Shown here one piece after another: positions 1 to 17,900 of a stretch of 64,000 bases of DNA. Below the pieces are notes generated by a model. That model worked only from the letters and a program-made list of their open reading frames with translations. It was not told where the DNA came from and searched no databases. This DNA is from Pterobdella sp. o SKG-2022. Taxonomy: Eukaryota > Annelida > Clitellata > Hirudinida > Piscicolidae. Position 1 is the first letter of the stretch; each line of letters opens with the position of its first letter. The stretch spans positions 14,206,711 to 14,270,710 of the forward strand of contig OZ038322.1 of assembly GCA_964035795.1 (NCBI GenBank), given 5' to 3'. The position numbers and the translations under genes are program-made.

Positions 1-3723
<3,723 letters not shown>

Positions 3724-6067
3724 ATGAAATGCTTGCAGACAAACTCTCGTAGTGAACATCCGAGATGTCAGTTGTTTGGAAGGCAGTACTCCGAAAACAA
3801 GGAGAACATGGGAGCGTTGAAGGCCATCACGGAGGTGAGCAAAGGAATTTCACCCCTCAAATCCCCCTTCTCTGGCACCAAAAGGGTCGCCTTCACCAAC
3901 GAAACTAATCTAATGATGTCACACAGGAGCAGGAAGATCAACAGCCAGGTTTGTGATTTTTGTTTGTGGATTGTTATGTGGACAATTGTTTGATTGGTGC
4001 TGAAAAAGCGTTGAGTCTGAAACAATAAGCATGAATAATTAATAAGTTTTCGATAGTTTATCAAAGTGTATGCATACGAATAATATGATAAAATACAACA
4101 CAAGTTTTCAATTTCTTAGAAAATCATCACTTGATTACGGTTCTCTAAGGGATGTTTTGTTATAAACTTTGAAAACCTTAATGTTGTATTTTACCGCATT
4201 GATAATTATTCGCAGTGTCCCAACACACCGGGAGATGACACGTTCCTCAGGCAGGTCTCTTTCGACGACGGTTACTTCGACCAGATGTTGGCCAGGAGCA
4301 ACAGCGTTGACCAGTGCCACACACCCATTTCAGAACTCCCCAAGAACTTCGACAAATTACTCTTTTCTCCCGTCATCGACAATGCAGGCTCTCGAAAAGT
4401 AACGAAGGGAGTTTCTTTAAGGACGCCAACCTTTTCCTGCTCATATTCCCCTCAAATCTCTCCCGACTTCACCAACCTCAAAAGAGCGGGCTCCATCAAG
4501 GATTCTGATGACCTCCAATCCATCTTCCAGTCTCCAGTCAGCACCCACCATAACGTCTTTAAACTCCCAGGAGACGTTCCCAGACTGAACAACAGCAACA
4601 AAAAGAAGGCGAGAGGCAAGTTCAACAGCAGTCGTGTGTTATTACGATCTGAATCCGTAAGCAACGACCACAACACATCCTCCTCTTCAGACGACAGCTT
4701 CATTGCTGAACCCCTCAACGCCAAAAGACGGAAAAACAACCATGGTGATGTGCACAACAAGAAAGAGGTTTGTCTCAATAATTGTTTGATAATTCATTTC
4801 GAATATACATTGAGTTTTTGTCTATAAATTATGTTTTATCTCATGTTTGAACGATCGTTGCAGTTGAAGAAATCATGTTCTCTGGCAGCCATGTCCATAA
4901 AGTCTGCCTTGAAGCGAGACGAGACGTGTCCCAACCTTATCGGGGACTTTTCGAGGGAGTACAGTCTGCCACTGGTGAATGGGCGCCACCAAGACCTCAA
5001 ATGCATCTCCATCACCACTATGGCTGATCTGCTCTTAGACCGATACAAACAACGCATCTCGGACTTCGTCATTGTGGATTGCAGATACCCATACGAGTTT
5101 GATGGTGGTCACATTAAAGGAGCTATCAATCTGCCCTCTTACGACCACCTCATGAAGCACTTTTTCACCTCACCTCTGCACTTTCAGGCAGCCTCCCCTT
5201 GCAACAAAACACTCTTGGGGGAGGACATGAGTTCAGCCAGTGGATCCGATGACGACAAGGACTCCAACACTCGAGAAAGCATCAGTCAGTGTTTAAAAAA
5301 GCAATAAAAATTTAAGTTTGATGCTTCAAATAGATATATATGAAGCTGTGTTTTTATTGAGTTATATATTAATACCATATTAAAAAGTAATAGATAGATA
5401 TATTAACACCTCTAAGAGGTTATAACGCATGAACCACACAGGGATGGAGAAACTGCAGGAGCGCAACAAAGAGCTGAGGTCGATCATCATCTTCCACTGT
5501 GAGTTCTCCTCAGAAAGAGGTCCTCAAATGTCAAAGTACCTAAGAAAAATCGACCGGGGAGACAACCTCTACCCCAAACTCAAGTACCCTGAGCTCTACC
5601 TGCTCGAGGGTGGTTACAAGGTGGCTTCAGTTTTCATTGATTTAGTGGAATCTGGCCATTATATATTCAAATATGCTAAAAATCAAAATTAGGCAGTTTT
5701 TATAGAGAAAGAAATTATGATTGTATCTATAGATATATTCAAAATTTTTCTATAAACTGCTGCATTTTGTAACTTTCAAAAATAAAACATGTTTTTAAAT
5801 GTTACCAGTAAACTTCAAATTATGAGGTTTACGGTCAAATTCAAGTTTACAAAAGAACATACGATGTCTTTGAAAAAGTGGTTTTGAATGACATTTAAAC
5901 TTCAACACCACACACAGGCGTTCTTTGCTCGACACCCTGACTTGTGTGAGCCTAAGGGCTACGTGCAGATGCACCATCCAAACTTCCAGAAGGAACTGAG
6001 GTTTTTCAAGTGCAAGTCGTCGTCATCACTCACGAGCAAGACTGTCACAAAGTCACTGAGGAGTTGA
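3724..6067 (+). CDS. cdc25: Cdc25-type dual-specificity phosphatase (M-phase inducer), five exons
   Basis: Exons 3724-3948, 4216-4767, 4864-5284, 5442-5620 and 5918-6067, joined at GT-AG introns in compatible phases, give about 508 residues, the usual Cdc25 length. The family removes inhibitory phosphates from the Thr14/Tyr15 pair of Cdk1. The N-terminal half is a Ser/Thr-rich regulatory region with a KEN motif at residues 26-28 and several Arg-X-X-Ser sites (RSNS, RSES) of the kind bound by 14-3-3. The C-terminal rhodanese-fold catalytic domain starts near residue 307. It has [13 protein letters not shown] at 330-342, the active-site loop HCEFSSER at 418-425 (Cys419, Arg425), [11 protein letters not shown], and the closing MHH segment. 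An acidic Ser/Asp-rich stretch of about 35 residues precedes the active-site exon and is longer than usual here. Start chosen as the first ATG of a long in-frame exon. The gene is convergent with the Cdc20-like gene. Confidence 0.95.
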
Positions 6068-8787
6068 ATTCTCCATGTTGTTTTGTTAAGTACACTGTTG
6101 ATTTTCCGGCTATGCCTTCTGTCATCCTCTTCTCCATAATCATCTTTCTCTAACCTCTTCTTTTTCACCATTTTCATTAAACCTTCTCTTCATCTTACTT
6201 CCTCCTCTTCATTCTCACTACCATCATTATCAGGCTACGCCCGTTATGCAACTATTTATTTACAGTTAATGAATTAGTTTAGAATCCATGTATCGGAGAT
6301 AATTAAGCAATTTTGTTTGTCGCTGTGAGAATCAATCTTTCTTAGTCACTCTGCCTTTCATTCAGTATCCATCATTATCATTCTGTTCATTAGTCTATCT
6401 TTTGTGTTTATTTAATATGATTATATTTATTGTTATTGATATTGTCTCCATTATTATCCATTTCAAAAATACTTATAAACGCTGAGTGATGCTAGTGTTG
6501 TTATGAGTTTGTTAATTATAACGATATTGTTACCAGGGAATGATTAGCCTTGTTCTTGTTGTTAGTTTGTCCATCGATAACTAATAATATCTTATCAAAT
6601 AAGTAATAAGATTTACTAACAAAGCATCCATCTAAGGACTTCTTATTTATTTGTTCGATTATAAATAGTAGGATATTTTATTGCAGTATTTTGCGTTGTG
6701 ATTTGGAACAGAACAAACTTACCTGAAGGGTAGCTCTTCAGTTTTGACGTATTTTAAGCTGACAATTGATAAATGAACTGACAAACCGCTTGGGTTTGCA
6801 TCTTTTAGATATTCTATTTCGATATTATCATATTTGCGCTGTCTGTTTTTGATTGAGTGTGTTTTTACTGTTGGATCTTTTTATTTTATTTTATATTAGC
6901 TTATATTATTTTATATTAACTTAGACTTTAACAAGTGGTTAAGGCTTTATACAACAATCAGTAGTTATTATGATCAAACTGGTCATTAATCAAATTGATT
7001 ACTAACTAGACTCAAAATGTCTCAAGTTGATATTCATTATATTCAACATGGATTGCAATAGGCAACAAAGGCTTAACACCTAACTGTTTACACTCGATAA
7101 CATCTTACCCAGATGGCAGCATTTTAAAATGAACAATTTACTAGCAACTATTAAACATTTGTTGAACAATAGCCATTCATTTATAAAATACTGAATGTAT
7201 ACAAAGGTAGCTATTATACAAATGCCAAGTTTTTAAGGCCAGTTATCTCCGCTATATTGGGATGACCAAATTATCCATATATATATATATATATATAACT
7301 AGTATATTATGAAGTTAATGATAAAATGTGAGTGTGGCATTTAAATGTGACTTTTTGTTGCTCCGTTTTATATATTCGGGAGTTGGTTGTTCATTTGGAA
7401 TAAGGCAATATTTATTTGATTATCAAAACATTTTGATTCATTTGTTTGGACAGTTTTAATAAATTTCGCCGGTATTTGCTTGGCTCTACTGGTTAACTTG
7501 ATAGCTATTTTTAGGATTTATAATATATTTTTAATCGTTGAGATTTAACAATCGGTTCATATAGTTTTCTTTATTCACAAATTAACTTGTGAAGTTGGAA
7601 AAACAGAGATCAACGCTAGAGGTAGGGTTTGCGTGTGAATATAGGTAAGATTGTTACTGAGAGGAGTGATTTGGACATAAAAAATGCTTTCTGTTGAATT
7701 TTTCAAACGATGTTCTAGTTTCTAAGCTTTTTATAAAGTCAGCTTTAAACCAAAAGTTTTTCTTTTCTATGTAAACTTTAAGGCAGTATATGGTATTCAA
7801 AGCTTAGGGTTTTGTCAGCCCGATCGCGTTAAAGCTAGGTTTGTAAGTGAGCTTAAAAATCTGACAAAGATGCACAGCCTGGTGATAATATGGTGCCTGT
7901 TTTTTATTAAAAAAACAAGGATCATGAAAATAAACGTTAGAGGAATTAAGAAGGATTGGAGATTCAATTGGTGTTTAAAAACAAGATGTGATAGCTCTAT
8001 CTTTGGCATAAAAAAGCTATATGAATGAATTGTTTCGAGGTTTCATACAACTAATGTTGAGTGCATAAAATCAATGAAGACTTAATGTTTTAAGCAGAGA
8101 TACTTTAAGGTTTCTAATATATTTAACTCCTCAAAGCACAAGAAACGATTAAAGTATAAAAGTAAACGAATGAAACAATGCATTAACATTCACGATATAT
8201 AGCTAACATTTCAAATGTACAAATTGTAACGTTGCAGTAATACATGATCAAAGCTGCTTAAATTTACAACCTCAACTACCTAAAACTCTTCAATACAAAG
8301 ATTTTCAAATAATAACTTAAAAACGTAAAGGATGTCACACAAATAATTAGTAAAATCAAGACTGAAAACGACGCCAAATCCAAAATTAAGTCATACACGT
8401 CATTGGCATGATGACTAGACTGATGAATTCCATGCTCCACAAGTCAACCTCATTATACCTTCTAAATCGAAAATAAAACGGAGTTTTCCTCCGTAAGACT
8501 AGTGCTTATTAGAGCCAAAATGATAACTGTTAAAATGCCAAATTTATGCGCTTTATTGGCACTCAATAAATGGAAATTATTATAATAAATACATTATTAT
8601 TATTAAAATGAAACTTAATATCAATTGATTAATTATTGAGTGAAAATATTTATAATTTTATGCGATTTCAACACAATTCCAAATGCTCATGCTTGATTGA
8701 AAATAAAAAACAAAAACTAAAAACAAGACGACACAAAATTTCAAAACCATTCATAATTAAACTATAAAAACCGATTATTTTTATACA
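6068..8787. other. Intergenic region between cdc25 and the assembly gap
   Basis: AT-rich sequence without a convincing exon on either strand. It holds the cdc25 3' untranslated region, a (TA)n run at 7276-7297, and near 8545-8625 a GCGC-containing block followed by TTA-rich sequence, which resembles the tail of the retrotransposon at 58 kb. I searched the minus strand for the missing last WD repeat of the Cdc20-like gene and found none. Confidence 0.5.
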
Positions 8788-8987
8788 NNNNNNNNNNNNN
8801 NNNNNNNNNNNNNNNNNNNNNNNNNNNNNNNNNNNNNNNNNNNNNNNNNNNNNNNNNNNNNNNNNNNNNNNNNNNNNNNNNNNNNNNNNNNNNNNNNNNN
8901 NNNNNNNNNNNNNNNNNNNNNNNNNNNNNNNNNNNNNNNNNNNNNNNNNNNNNNNNNNNNNNNNNNNNNNNNNNNNNNNNNNNNNNN
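8788..8987. other. Assembly gap (200 N)
   Basis: Exactly 200 undetermined bases, probably a placeholder of unknown true length. It interrupts exon 12 of the Cdc20-like gene, so the C-terminus of that protein is missing from the window. Confidence 0.99.
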
Positions 8988-11900
8988 CATTATCGTTAGT
9001 GTGTCCAGTGATTAACTCTTTGTGACTGATCGCCCATGTCAAACAGGTTATCTGTGAGAGGAAGGGGTGCTTTCAATGCACATGTAATACAAAAAGCGCT
9101 ATAAAAATGTTGATAAAAGTGAGTGGCTTTTTTTAGAAATGGTATATAATTTTTGAGTTTTTTTTGAGATTTTATATTTAAGATACATTTAGTAAAACAA
9201 CTATCGTAGCTTCAACTTAAACAAGTTTACCACTCTTATTACTAATAGTTTGTTTTTTTTAAATATTATGTTGATGAAATATTAATTCAGTTTGAATTTT
9301 AGCTCAAATAATTTATATATGTAATTTCACAAAAACGACCGATTTAAAGGACAGAAAACTTTTACCATCACCCTCAGTGAATAAAAACATCCTTTTTGGA
9401 TGTTATGATTATTTTGATCCATTTAATTCTGTTGCTTGGGAAATAAAAACTTTTTGCAAGAGAAAAATTGCGTGAACAAGGGAAATCAAACTAAGAAAAA
9501 ATAAACGTGAGAACAATAGAGATAACTGGGAGAAAAAAACGTATAAAAATTTTAAAAAATGTATGTAAAAAATATACGGCGAAAATAATAAACAAACTGG
9601 CAACAATGAAAAAAGAAAAAACGAATATATTTCAAAAAGTAAAAAAAAAAGATTGAAAAAGATGAACTAATCAGAGTAGAACTATAACAAAATAATTTAA
9701 AGATACAGAAGCAAAAATAAAGATGATCATGAAAACTCGAGATGGAAAAGATTAGCTTCAAACAGGATTAGGGCGGATTTGAAGAAATACCGACAGACTA
9801 AAAATGATTGGGTGCGTCTATGCGATAAAAAATTTCGGAGAATAACAAAATATCGCATGCGCTTTAAAATTTATTACTTCAGCTGTGGTACACTGAGGTA
9901 GAAGTGTATTCATTAAACAGCTATCTGGGTTCATAAAGACATTCAAAAACAATATCTTATTAACAGAAAACTTAGTTGATGCTTTTGAATTACAACAGTT
10001 TACGCATCTAAGCACGACTTTTTAAAATATATTGTCAAATTTTGAACTGATTTTTATTGGTTCATCTCTTTTTTAGTGATTTGATTGCCCTGCTAGTAGT
10101 TTCAGGCATTTTTTAGATTAATGGTGTTCTAAAAATTTGAATTGAATTAAAATAATTTTAAATAACTTGACTTATTAAACAGCCAATCACAAAAAGGATA
10201 ATTTTTTTTAGCTAGCCGCTCACATGTTTATAAATCTAATTAACATTTTATTTATTCAATTAATTTTTCCTTAATAATACTAATTTTTATATGAATACAC
10301 TTTTTTTCTCGTTCTTTTTACTTTTCTATTTCAATTCTATTTTATCATTTATTGCTTATCCTTCTAGGCATTTGACCTTAAACTAATTCAAACTTAACAC
10401 CTGCATTTTTTATAGTTTGGGTAACAATGAACTCCAATAAGAGATATTGTTAAACTGATGTTCTGGTATCTTTTTAGTTTGGTTTGGCGGATAAGCTGTT
10501 TTTTTATTGACAAAGGCGAATCCCTCAAATTGGGAACGGCGGATTTTGAGTTCAATAATTTAAAGTTACCTGTTGGCTCCAACAGGTAGCCCATAAAAAC
10601 TTATCTCAAATAAATATCTTATTCCATAAATTACGCTATCAATAACCTAGGCCGACTGCTGTCAAACCCAGTTACTACGACATGCACAGCAGCATAATCG
10701 AATTATTATTATCTAAAAGGATTAATATAATGCTTAACCTGGTGTTGCCACACCGGTGAGAGCGGGCTTGTGAAGATGGTGATGATGATAAGCATGATCA
10801 AATATTTGTGTAGTTATGAAAAATATTTTTTTAATTATACGAATGTTGTTCAAATTTTTATGATTTCAAATTATTTTATAAATATAAATTCATTCATAGT
10901 TATAAGCATAAAAATTACAATTGTTTCCAAATAATTTTCCAAAGACATCGCATGTAGCTCTGTTTGATGTTTTTAATTGTATACTTCAAAATGACATTTT
11001 TGTAAGATAAATTTATTTTACAGAAACTAAAATTTTCAAACTTTTTCACTTTTGAAATATAAAAAACCATACTTATAAATACTCTCACGAATATTATAAG
11101 ATTCACCATAGAAACTACAAGCACTTATGCATCTTCATAATTATTTCATATGCCTCCATATTAATTAGAACTTTATACATTCCAGGCCAAACAACTCACC
11201 GGAACCTTGTTGGTCTTCTCGATAGTCTTCTCCAAACTCTTGTACTTCTTGCGTTTCCAGACCTTTGTCAGAGTTTGAAGTGTATAAGTGATTTTTAGTG
11301 CTCTAGTTTATTCGAGTTTTACCTCCGCTTTTGATATGAATTCTAAGAATTTGTTAAAAATAAAGATAAAAATTTATACAGCGCAAAAATAAAGTAAAAT
11401 TTTTACATAGCTTATGAAACAAAAACGTCGAAATATTGTCTCAAACATCAACCAAGCCAAAACTTAATTTATAAGGCACCAAAAAATTGTTTATAAAAGC
11501 AAACTTTGACATCTCAACACATTATACAAATAAAAACAGTATCTCCATTTCAAACATCATCTAAAAAATGACAAACAATAAACCAGCAACCTTTAGAAGT
11601 CCATCTCCCACGCCTGCTGTTGCCATCGTCTCCTCCTGCCATGGACACCAGGCCAGACACTGTAGGAAGGATTTAATTTCAATTTTGTATTTGTTTTTTT
11701 CATCAATTTTTATATTTTTTTTAAAATTTTGAATGATTCAAGCATATATTCCTGTTTTTTAGTGAATCTCATTTATAGTGTATTTTTAGTTTTTATTTCC
11801 GATTATTACATTTTTTTATTAACTTATAAAGCCATTAAGCAAGTTCTCTTTAAAAAAGAAAGCCCCAAAATGAGCAAAAATAGTTTATTAGTAGTAGTTG

Positions 11901-14900
11901 GCTTGGAGAGGATAAGGATGTTTAATTTCCTTTTTAGTCTTGCATCGTTGAAGCAGTTTCAAAAAGAAAAAAAAACCTATAGCTGTAATGGTGCCGGTAT
12001 AAAATAAAAATTATTCATTTCAGCGTTTTTATTGTTTGAAAGATTTGAATCTCTAGATTGAGGCATTTAACTGTGAGGCATTATTTTCTGTTGTTGATAA
12101 AAAAAACGAAAACAAACTTTGATCTATTTTTATAGTTGATTACATTATCTATCAATTTTATCTACATTTTATCGAAATTCTCTAATAAAAATGTTAGGAA
12201 ATCAGTCGAAGAAAGGGGAAGAGCAATAAAACAGAATAAAATATTCATTCTTCATTTATGAAATTCAAAAAATTAAATAAACGGAAATAAAAATACACGA
12301 ATTCAAAATAAATTTTTGAAAACTATTTAATCTTTGAGCGATATTTGTAAATGTTTGTTTTTTCATGACTGATTCCATTAATTTGTACCACACAACGTTG
12401 TAAATGCTTCGATAAAAAGTTCGTTGAAGTTTCACGTTTGGAAGATAATTGAACAATAAAATGAGTTTTTAGTTATCTTTCATTTCCAAATTCCAACACA
12501 AAATAGAATTTTAACTCTCCATTTGTAATGCAAATGTGTCCTTTTAACTCAATTACATGTTGATTTCGGGGTTATGATTAAAAAATAAAAGTTATTGTTG
12601 ATTTAAAAAAAATCTCTACAATTAACAACTTTTTCTCGTTAGTTATGTCTTTAGGGGAACAGTTAATCTCATTATTGGACATTCAGTCACTTTGCAGAAG
12701 AAAAATAATCCAAATTGAAAAAGTAAAATGTATGAGATAAAAATAAAGAATATTTTCAAAAGAAAAAAATAAGTATTTCTTTAATTCTAAAAAGAGAAGA
12801 ACACCAAAAGAAAAATTGCAAAAGGGAATCAAAGTGCACAAAAGATTAGAGTTAATCTGAAATTCTCCGAATGAATGTGAGTTTGGCGCTAAATTTTGTT
12901 GAATGCGCGATTTGATCTTATCAAGTTATAGCTGCAATATAAAGAAAATATAACGACACTAACAACTTTATATTACACCTTATATATACCATATTACCAC
13001 ACAGCACCCTACCACAACACCCCCTCCACCCCCCTAAACTCACCAATGCATACCCATCATGCACCCTCAGGTTTTCCACTACATTTCCACTGTTGCTTTC
13101 TATCACACTCAAGTTGCCTTGGTTGGTGAGAAGTGATAGTAAAAAAAATAATGACAGCAATAATAGTGATAAAAATAAGATAAACAGGTTTCCAATACTA
13201 ATGTTAGCATCCAAAGATTTGTTTAAAATAACGTATCTTGAACGGAAGTATGTATATTTAATGAATTTTTGTTTTTTTTTATTTCTCTAAAGAAATTTTT
13301 TGAATATTAGATTGAAAGACAATATGAAAATCAATCGTTTGTTAATTCAAAGACCGATATAATTATTTTATAGATAAAGATGCTTTAAGACCAGAACTCA
13401 TCCTGAAACAAATGACGCCATTAATCATCACTGCGCCTCGTAGCTTAAGCCTCAGTTTTGCATTCATTATTGTTCATTATCTATATTTAATCAATACTAT
13501 TATTATATTTGTTAAAATAATAGTTGCTTCATGGTATTATCTTGCTAATTTGGGGAGCTTTGTTGATATGAACATACGACCTCAAGACTGTATTTTTAAT
13601 GAAGACTATAAAAAATTGATTAATGATGGATGGATGATACATAAACAAGAAAGTGTTTGGCATGTAAACTCATGAATGAGGATGATGAAAAGGGTGATGG
13701 TGATTTTTTAACAAAATACTGATGAAAACTGTATATAATAATTATGCAGTTTTATAAATTTTACGCCTGTTATGAAATAATGAAAAAAGAGTTATCGATA
13801 CAAACACAATAATAAATAATAAGACCAGAACAAATTAAATAATTCTAAAAAAAATGAAAAACACGCCATCATCAACCATTATTGAAGAGAGCTGCCAGAA
13901 AAGCTTGGTCACAAGACACCTTGATGTTGCATACGCACCGCTTGAATGGAGAGTTTATCTGCTTGTCTACCACACATGATTTATAAAACTGGGTGGAGAT
14001 TTGGCGCTATATCAATTTACACTAGATTAAACTTTTTATGGCTTCTGTTTGTAAAACCACTCCAAACACCCCAACCATCACACTCTTACCACCACAATCA
14101 CCACACTACCACCATCACCATACCTTCCTGTAGGATGAAAGTTGCACATCCATCTTGAACAAACAACCACAGGACTTTCCACTAGAGATGATGATGTTGT
14201 ATGGTGTGGTTGGGTAGACATTGTTTTAGTTATAATCAGCATTAAAAAATACATTTGTTTTGTTTCTTTAAAAAATATTGTTATTTAAAAATGGTTACTT
14301 CTAGTTTGAGTCTCATTTTTTGGTGTTTTATGAAAACTTTAAATTAAGCATGTATTGAGAATTATTAGTTAATAACATAAAGTTGTATGGAAAATTTTTA
14401 GTGCACATTTAGAACAAAAATATAGTTACCAAATATTCTCTACAGTTTAGCGGTAAGTCATTTGATGTTTCAACACAATATGCCAATAATTGATATTAAT
14501 ATATCAGTTTAAAAACAATCATGCTCATAATAAATTTAATATTACAGTGCTAAAACTGTTTAGTTATTGGATGTGGTGACGTGTGGTTGTAAACGATTAC
14601 AACAAATACACCAAAGACTTGGGATCGAACCCAGTGTTTTTGAATGATAAGTTTAAGGTTTTAACAGCTGAACAATTTAACAAATATATAAGAAGATATA
14701 ATTTTGGTTGATTTCCAACTGAAAGATTATTTTGAAAATGTAACATGAATTGGCAAAAAACATTATTTTTGCTTGTTTTTTATGATGTATCATATTGTCG
14801 CTTCTAACCATGCCTTAAAACGTAATTATGAAAAATAAACAATAAAATATATAGCTAAAAATGAAAAAAATATACATGAACAAATGTAAAAATTGAAAGA

Positions 14901-17900
14901 AATTTAAAGAATAAAATGGACAAAATTTAAAGAAAATATACTGCATAAAGAAATGAAATAGAAAATCAAAGTCAAAAAAGCTATGAAAAACTCAATAGAA
15001 CCTAAGCTGTTTATAGAAAAAGTCGAGCAACATTTAAAAAACGACGATCAATTAGCAAAAAGTATATTATATGAAAAAAAATGGTGAAAACGCTTAAATA
15101 AAAAAAAAATTGAAAAAAAAAAAATTAATGCTGAAAAAAATGAAAAAAACAAAAAACATCGGTAAAACACCCACCCGTACAAGTGCTTCTTGAGGCTCAA
15201 GGGGCCAGAGAGGGACACCCATGCGAAGGCAGAGAAGTAAGCCGAAGGCCGGAGACAGCTGCAGACCAAGTGAGGCAGCATGTGCGAGGATTTGCTTGGC
15301 AGGTTGTACAGCTGGGGGTGAGAGTATGAAAGTGAGAAGGTGGAGATGGGATGAAGTTGATGAGTGTAGGATTGGATGGGGGTTTAGTCAACATTATAAG
15401 ATTAAATTCTTTTTATTGAACTCGAGCTGAAGTATATTCATTATTCAATTTACTTCAATTTTGTGAATTTAAAAAGTTTTATGTGAGTAATAAGTTGTGT
15501 TTTGAGAATATTTTTCAAGCCAGTAAGTCTTGCGAAGAACTGAAGCTTGAAGCAAAGCTCAACATTGACAAGAATTATATTTAAAAAAGTGCATAATTTG
15601 TAGTTTCAAATTTCTTAAAAAGGAAAATTTTTAAAAATGCCAAAGTTTTTGCATTAAAAGATGAAATATTTTTTGTGAATCATTTTGTGAAGATTCAAGG
15701 ATTGAAAATTAAAAGAAAAACGAATGTTTACAATGATTTGAATTAAAGGATATTTCAATTTATTATCCTCAAAACATCATTTTCTTAGTTCAAACTTACC
15801 CAACTTCACCACAATTAATCAAAACCTTCTCACAAGTTACCCAACCCTTACCAAACTACTGAATTCGACCAAACCTAACTACATTTCATTCAATACCACT
15901 ACATTCCACCCGACCCACTCAACCCCTTCACAACCCGCTCACAGTCATAGACCCCCTTTTGACAGCTATAATAATATTCTCCCCTTCCAAATCGAAGGAC
16001 AATGCTGTCACTTCTGTGTCAGATTTGAAATAATTGCTGGTTGATGTAGAGGGTTTCAATGGGATCTGGTGGGAGATGTGGAAGGGTGGGTGAGAAGTGT
16101 GGTGGGATGAGGATGTGTGGGTGTGAAAGGAGAAATGTGGTGGGCAGAAGAGATGTAGTGTGAGTAAAAGATTTAGCAAAGGTTGAGTGGGTTGTAATGA
16201 AGGTGGATAGGAGGTGAAAATAAAATATAGAATGATGTAGTAATCCCACGAAAAATGTCTAAAAGTGGGTGACAAGGTGTGTGGAGGATAATGTAAAATG
16301 GTGTGGGTTATACTGGAGAATAATTTAGAAGGGTAGAAAAAAGGGTGGTTTTTTAGATTATTTTTAACGCCTCTTCCTCGGTAACTAATGGTCGACTGGG
16401 TTTTTTTATGACACGAGTAATAAGGCCTAATATATCGAAGAGGTTGACCGTTTTCATGGAAGCTGCGGTTTTCAATCTCTTTTGATTCAATGTTTTGCAA
16501 ATTTTCATGTAGGCTCACGTTTTATGAGTTTTTTCATAATTACTTGAACTTAATATAAATATTGTTTTAATAATGAATAAATAAATACATATTTTTGAAA
16601 TAAGCTGATAATTTCTTTTGGATTGAGCACCAACGTTGAATTGCACCAAAATTAACGTTTCTCTTCATGGACTTTTTCGTTATAATTTGAATAGCCTTAG
16701 ACTTTTTTAGCAAATATCAACAGACCGATATTTTGGTTTTGATGCCATTTGGTGTGGCAGATAATCCTAGTTGACAAGGGCAAGGCAAACTGCCAAAATG
16801 TAGAAACGGAGGATCTTGAATTCTGATATTTTTAAAACTAAAGTTAGCTAAGGCTGTTACTTTTATGAAAAAGTAATTTCTAATCACTATTGCTCCTTTA
16901 TTTGTAGCCACGATATAGAATCTTTTTGTTGAGTGGTGGTGCGAAAGAGCGAAAACTGCTACCTCAGTTACTGAGACACGTACAGCAGTATAATCTGATA
17001 CACTTGAAAAATTCATGCTCAATAATTTAAGTTTTCAAAAAGTTTTGAATTAATTTAAAAAGTTTATTTGATGTTACTCTTAATGTAAATTTCGTTAAAA
17101 ATGTAGATTTAAAACATGGAAAAATATTTTGCGTTCAATTTCTCAAATGCTAAATAAATTTAAATTGATTTCGACGTTTGATATTATTTTTCAAAATTTT
17201 AATGTGTTTTAAGTTGAAAATTCAAAAAGAAAATTGGTGTAAATAACAATTTTTAAAAATACATCATTCTAAAACCCTACATTGCTCTGAGAAAAATTTT
17301 ATTAAGAAAAAAAAGCATGTTTACGATCACAAAAACATAATACAAAAGAAAATAAAAATTCGCAAATTTTTTTGACACTAATTACAAACGAATTGAAAGC
17401 TCAGATAACCTTTTGTGAGCATGTCTAAGCGCTAATGGCTGGCTTAGTGTCAACATTTGCAATAGTCTATGAATTAAAGAAGAGCAAAGAGAGATTGTAA
17501 TTCAATAAAGATAATGAAAAAAATCAAAGAAAAAATTTTACTTGCAAAAATTCAATAAATAAAAAAAAAGATACAAGCACCAATAAAATAAATAACCCTC
17601 CTGCAGTTCTTCTTGATCGGATGCCACAGAAACACTGACCTATCCAGCCCCACCACCATCTCTTGTGTTTTATCACTCCAGTCCATTATGTTACTTCCTG
17701 TGCATGATTAGGTGAGAAGGGGAATGGGTGGATGAGTGGGTGGGTGAGGAGATAGATAGATGGATAGGTGATGGGATGGGTGGGTGCGTGGATGAGTTGG
17801 TATGTGAATGGGTGAGTGCGTTGATGGGTAGGTGATTAGATGGGTGGGTGCGTGGATAAGTGAATGAATCAAGAGGTAGATGAGTGGATGGATAAATGAA

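Noticed and set aside
9409..9761. Minus-strand open frames rich in Phe, Tyr and Leu
   Set aside because: Pure consequence of A-rich plus-strand sequence. They lie inside an intron of the Cdc20-like gene and have no splice support.
15197..15394. Alternative minus-strand frame through exon 6 of the Cdc20-like gene
   Set aside because: It runs into a stop before the donor and does not match the phases of exons 5 and 7. The chosen frame joins both neighbours without a break.
16717..17022. 101-codon minus-strand frame with a protein-like look
   Set aside because: It coincides with copy B of the dispersed repeat, and the frame is not maintained in copies A and C.
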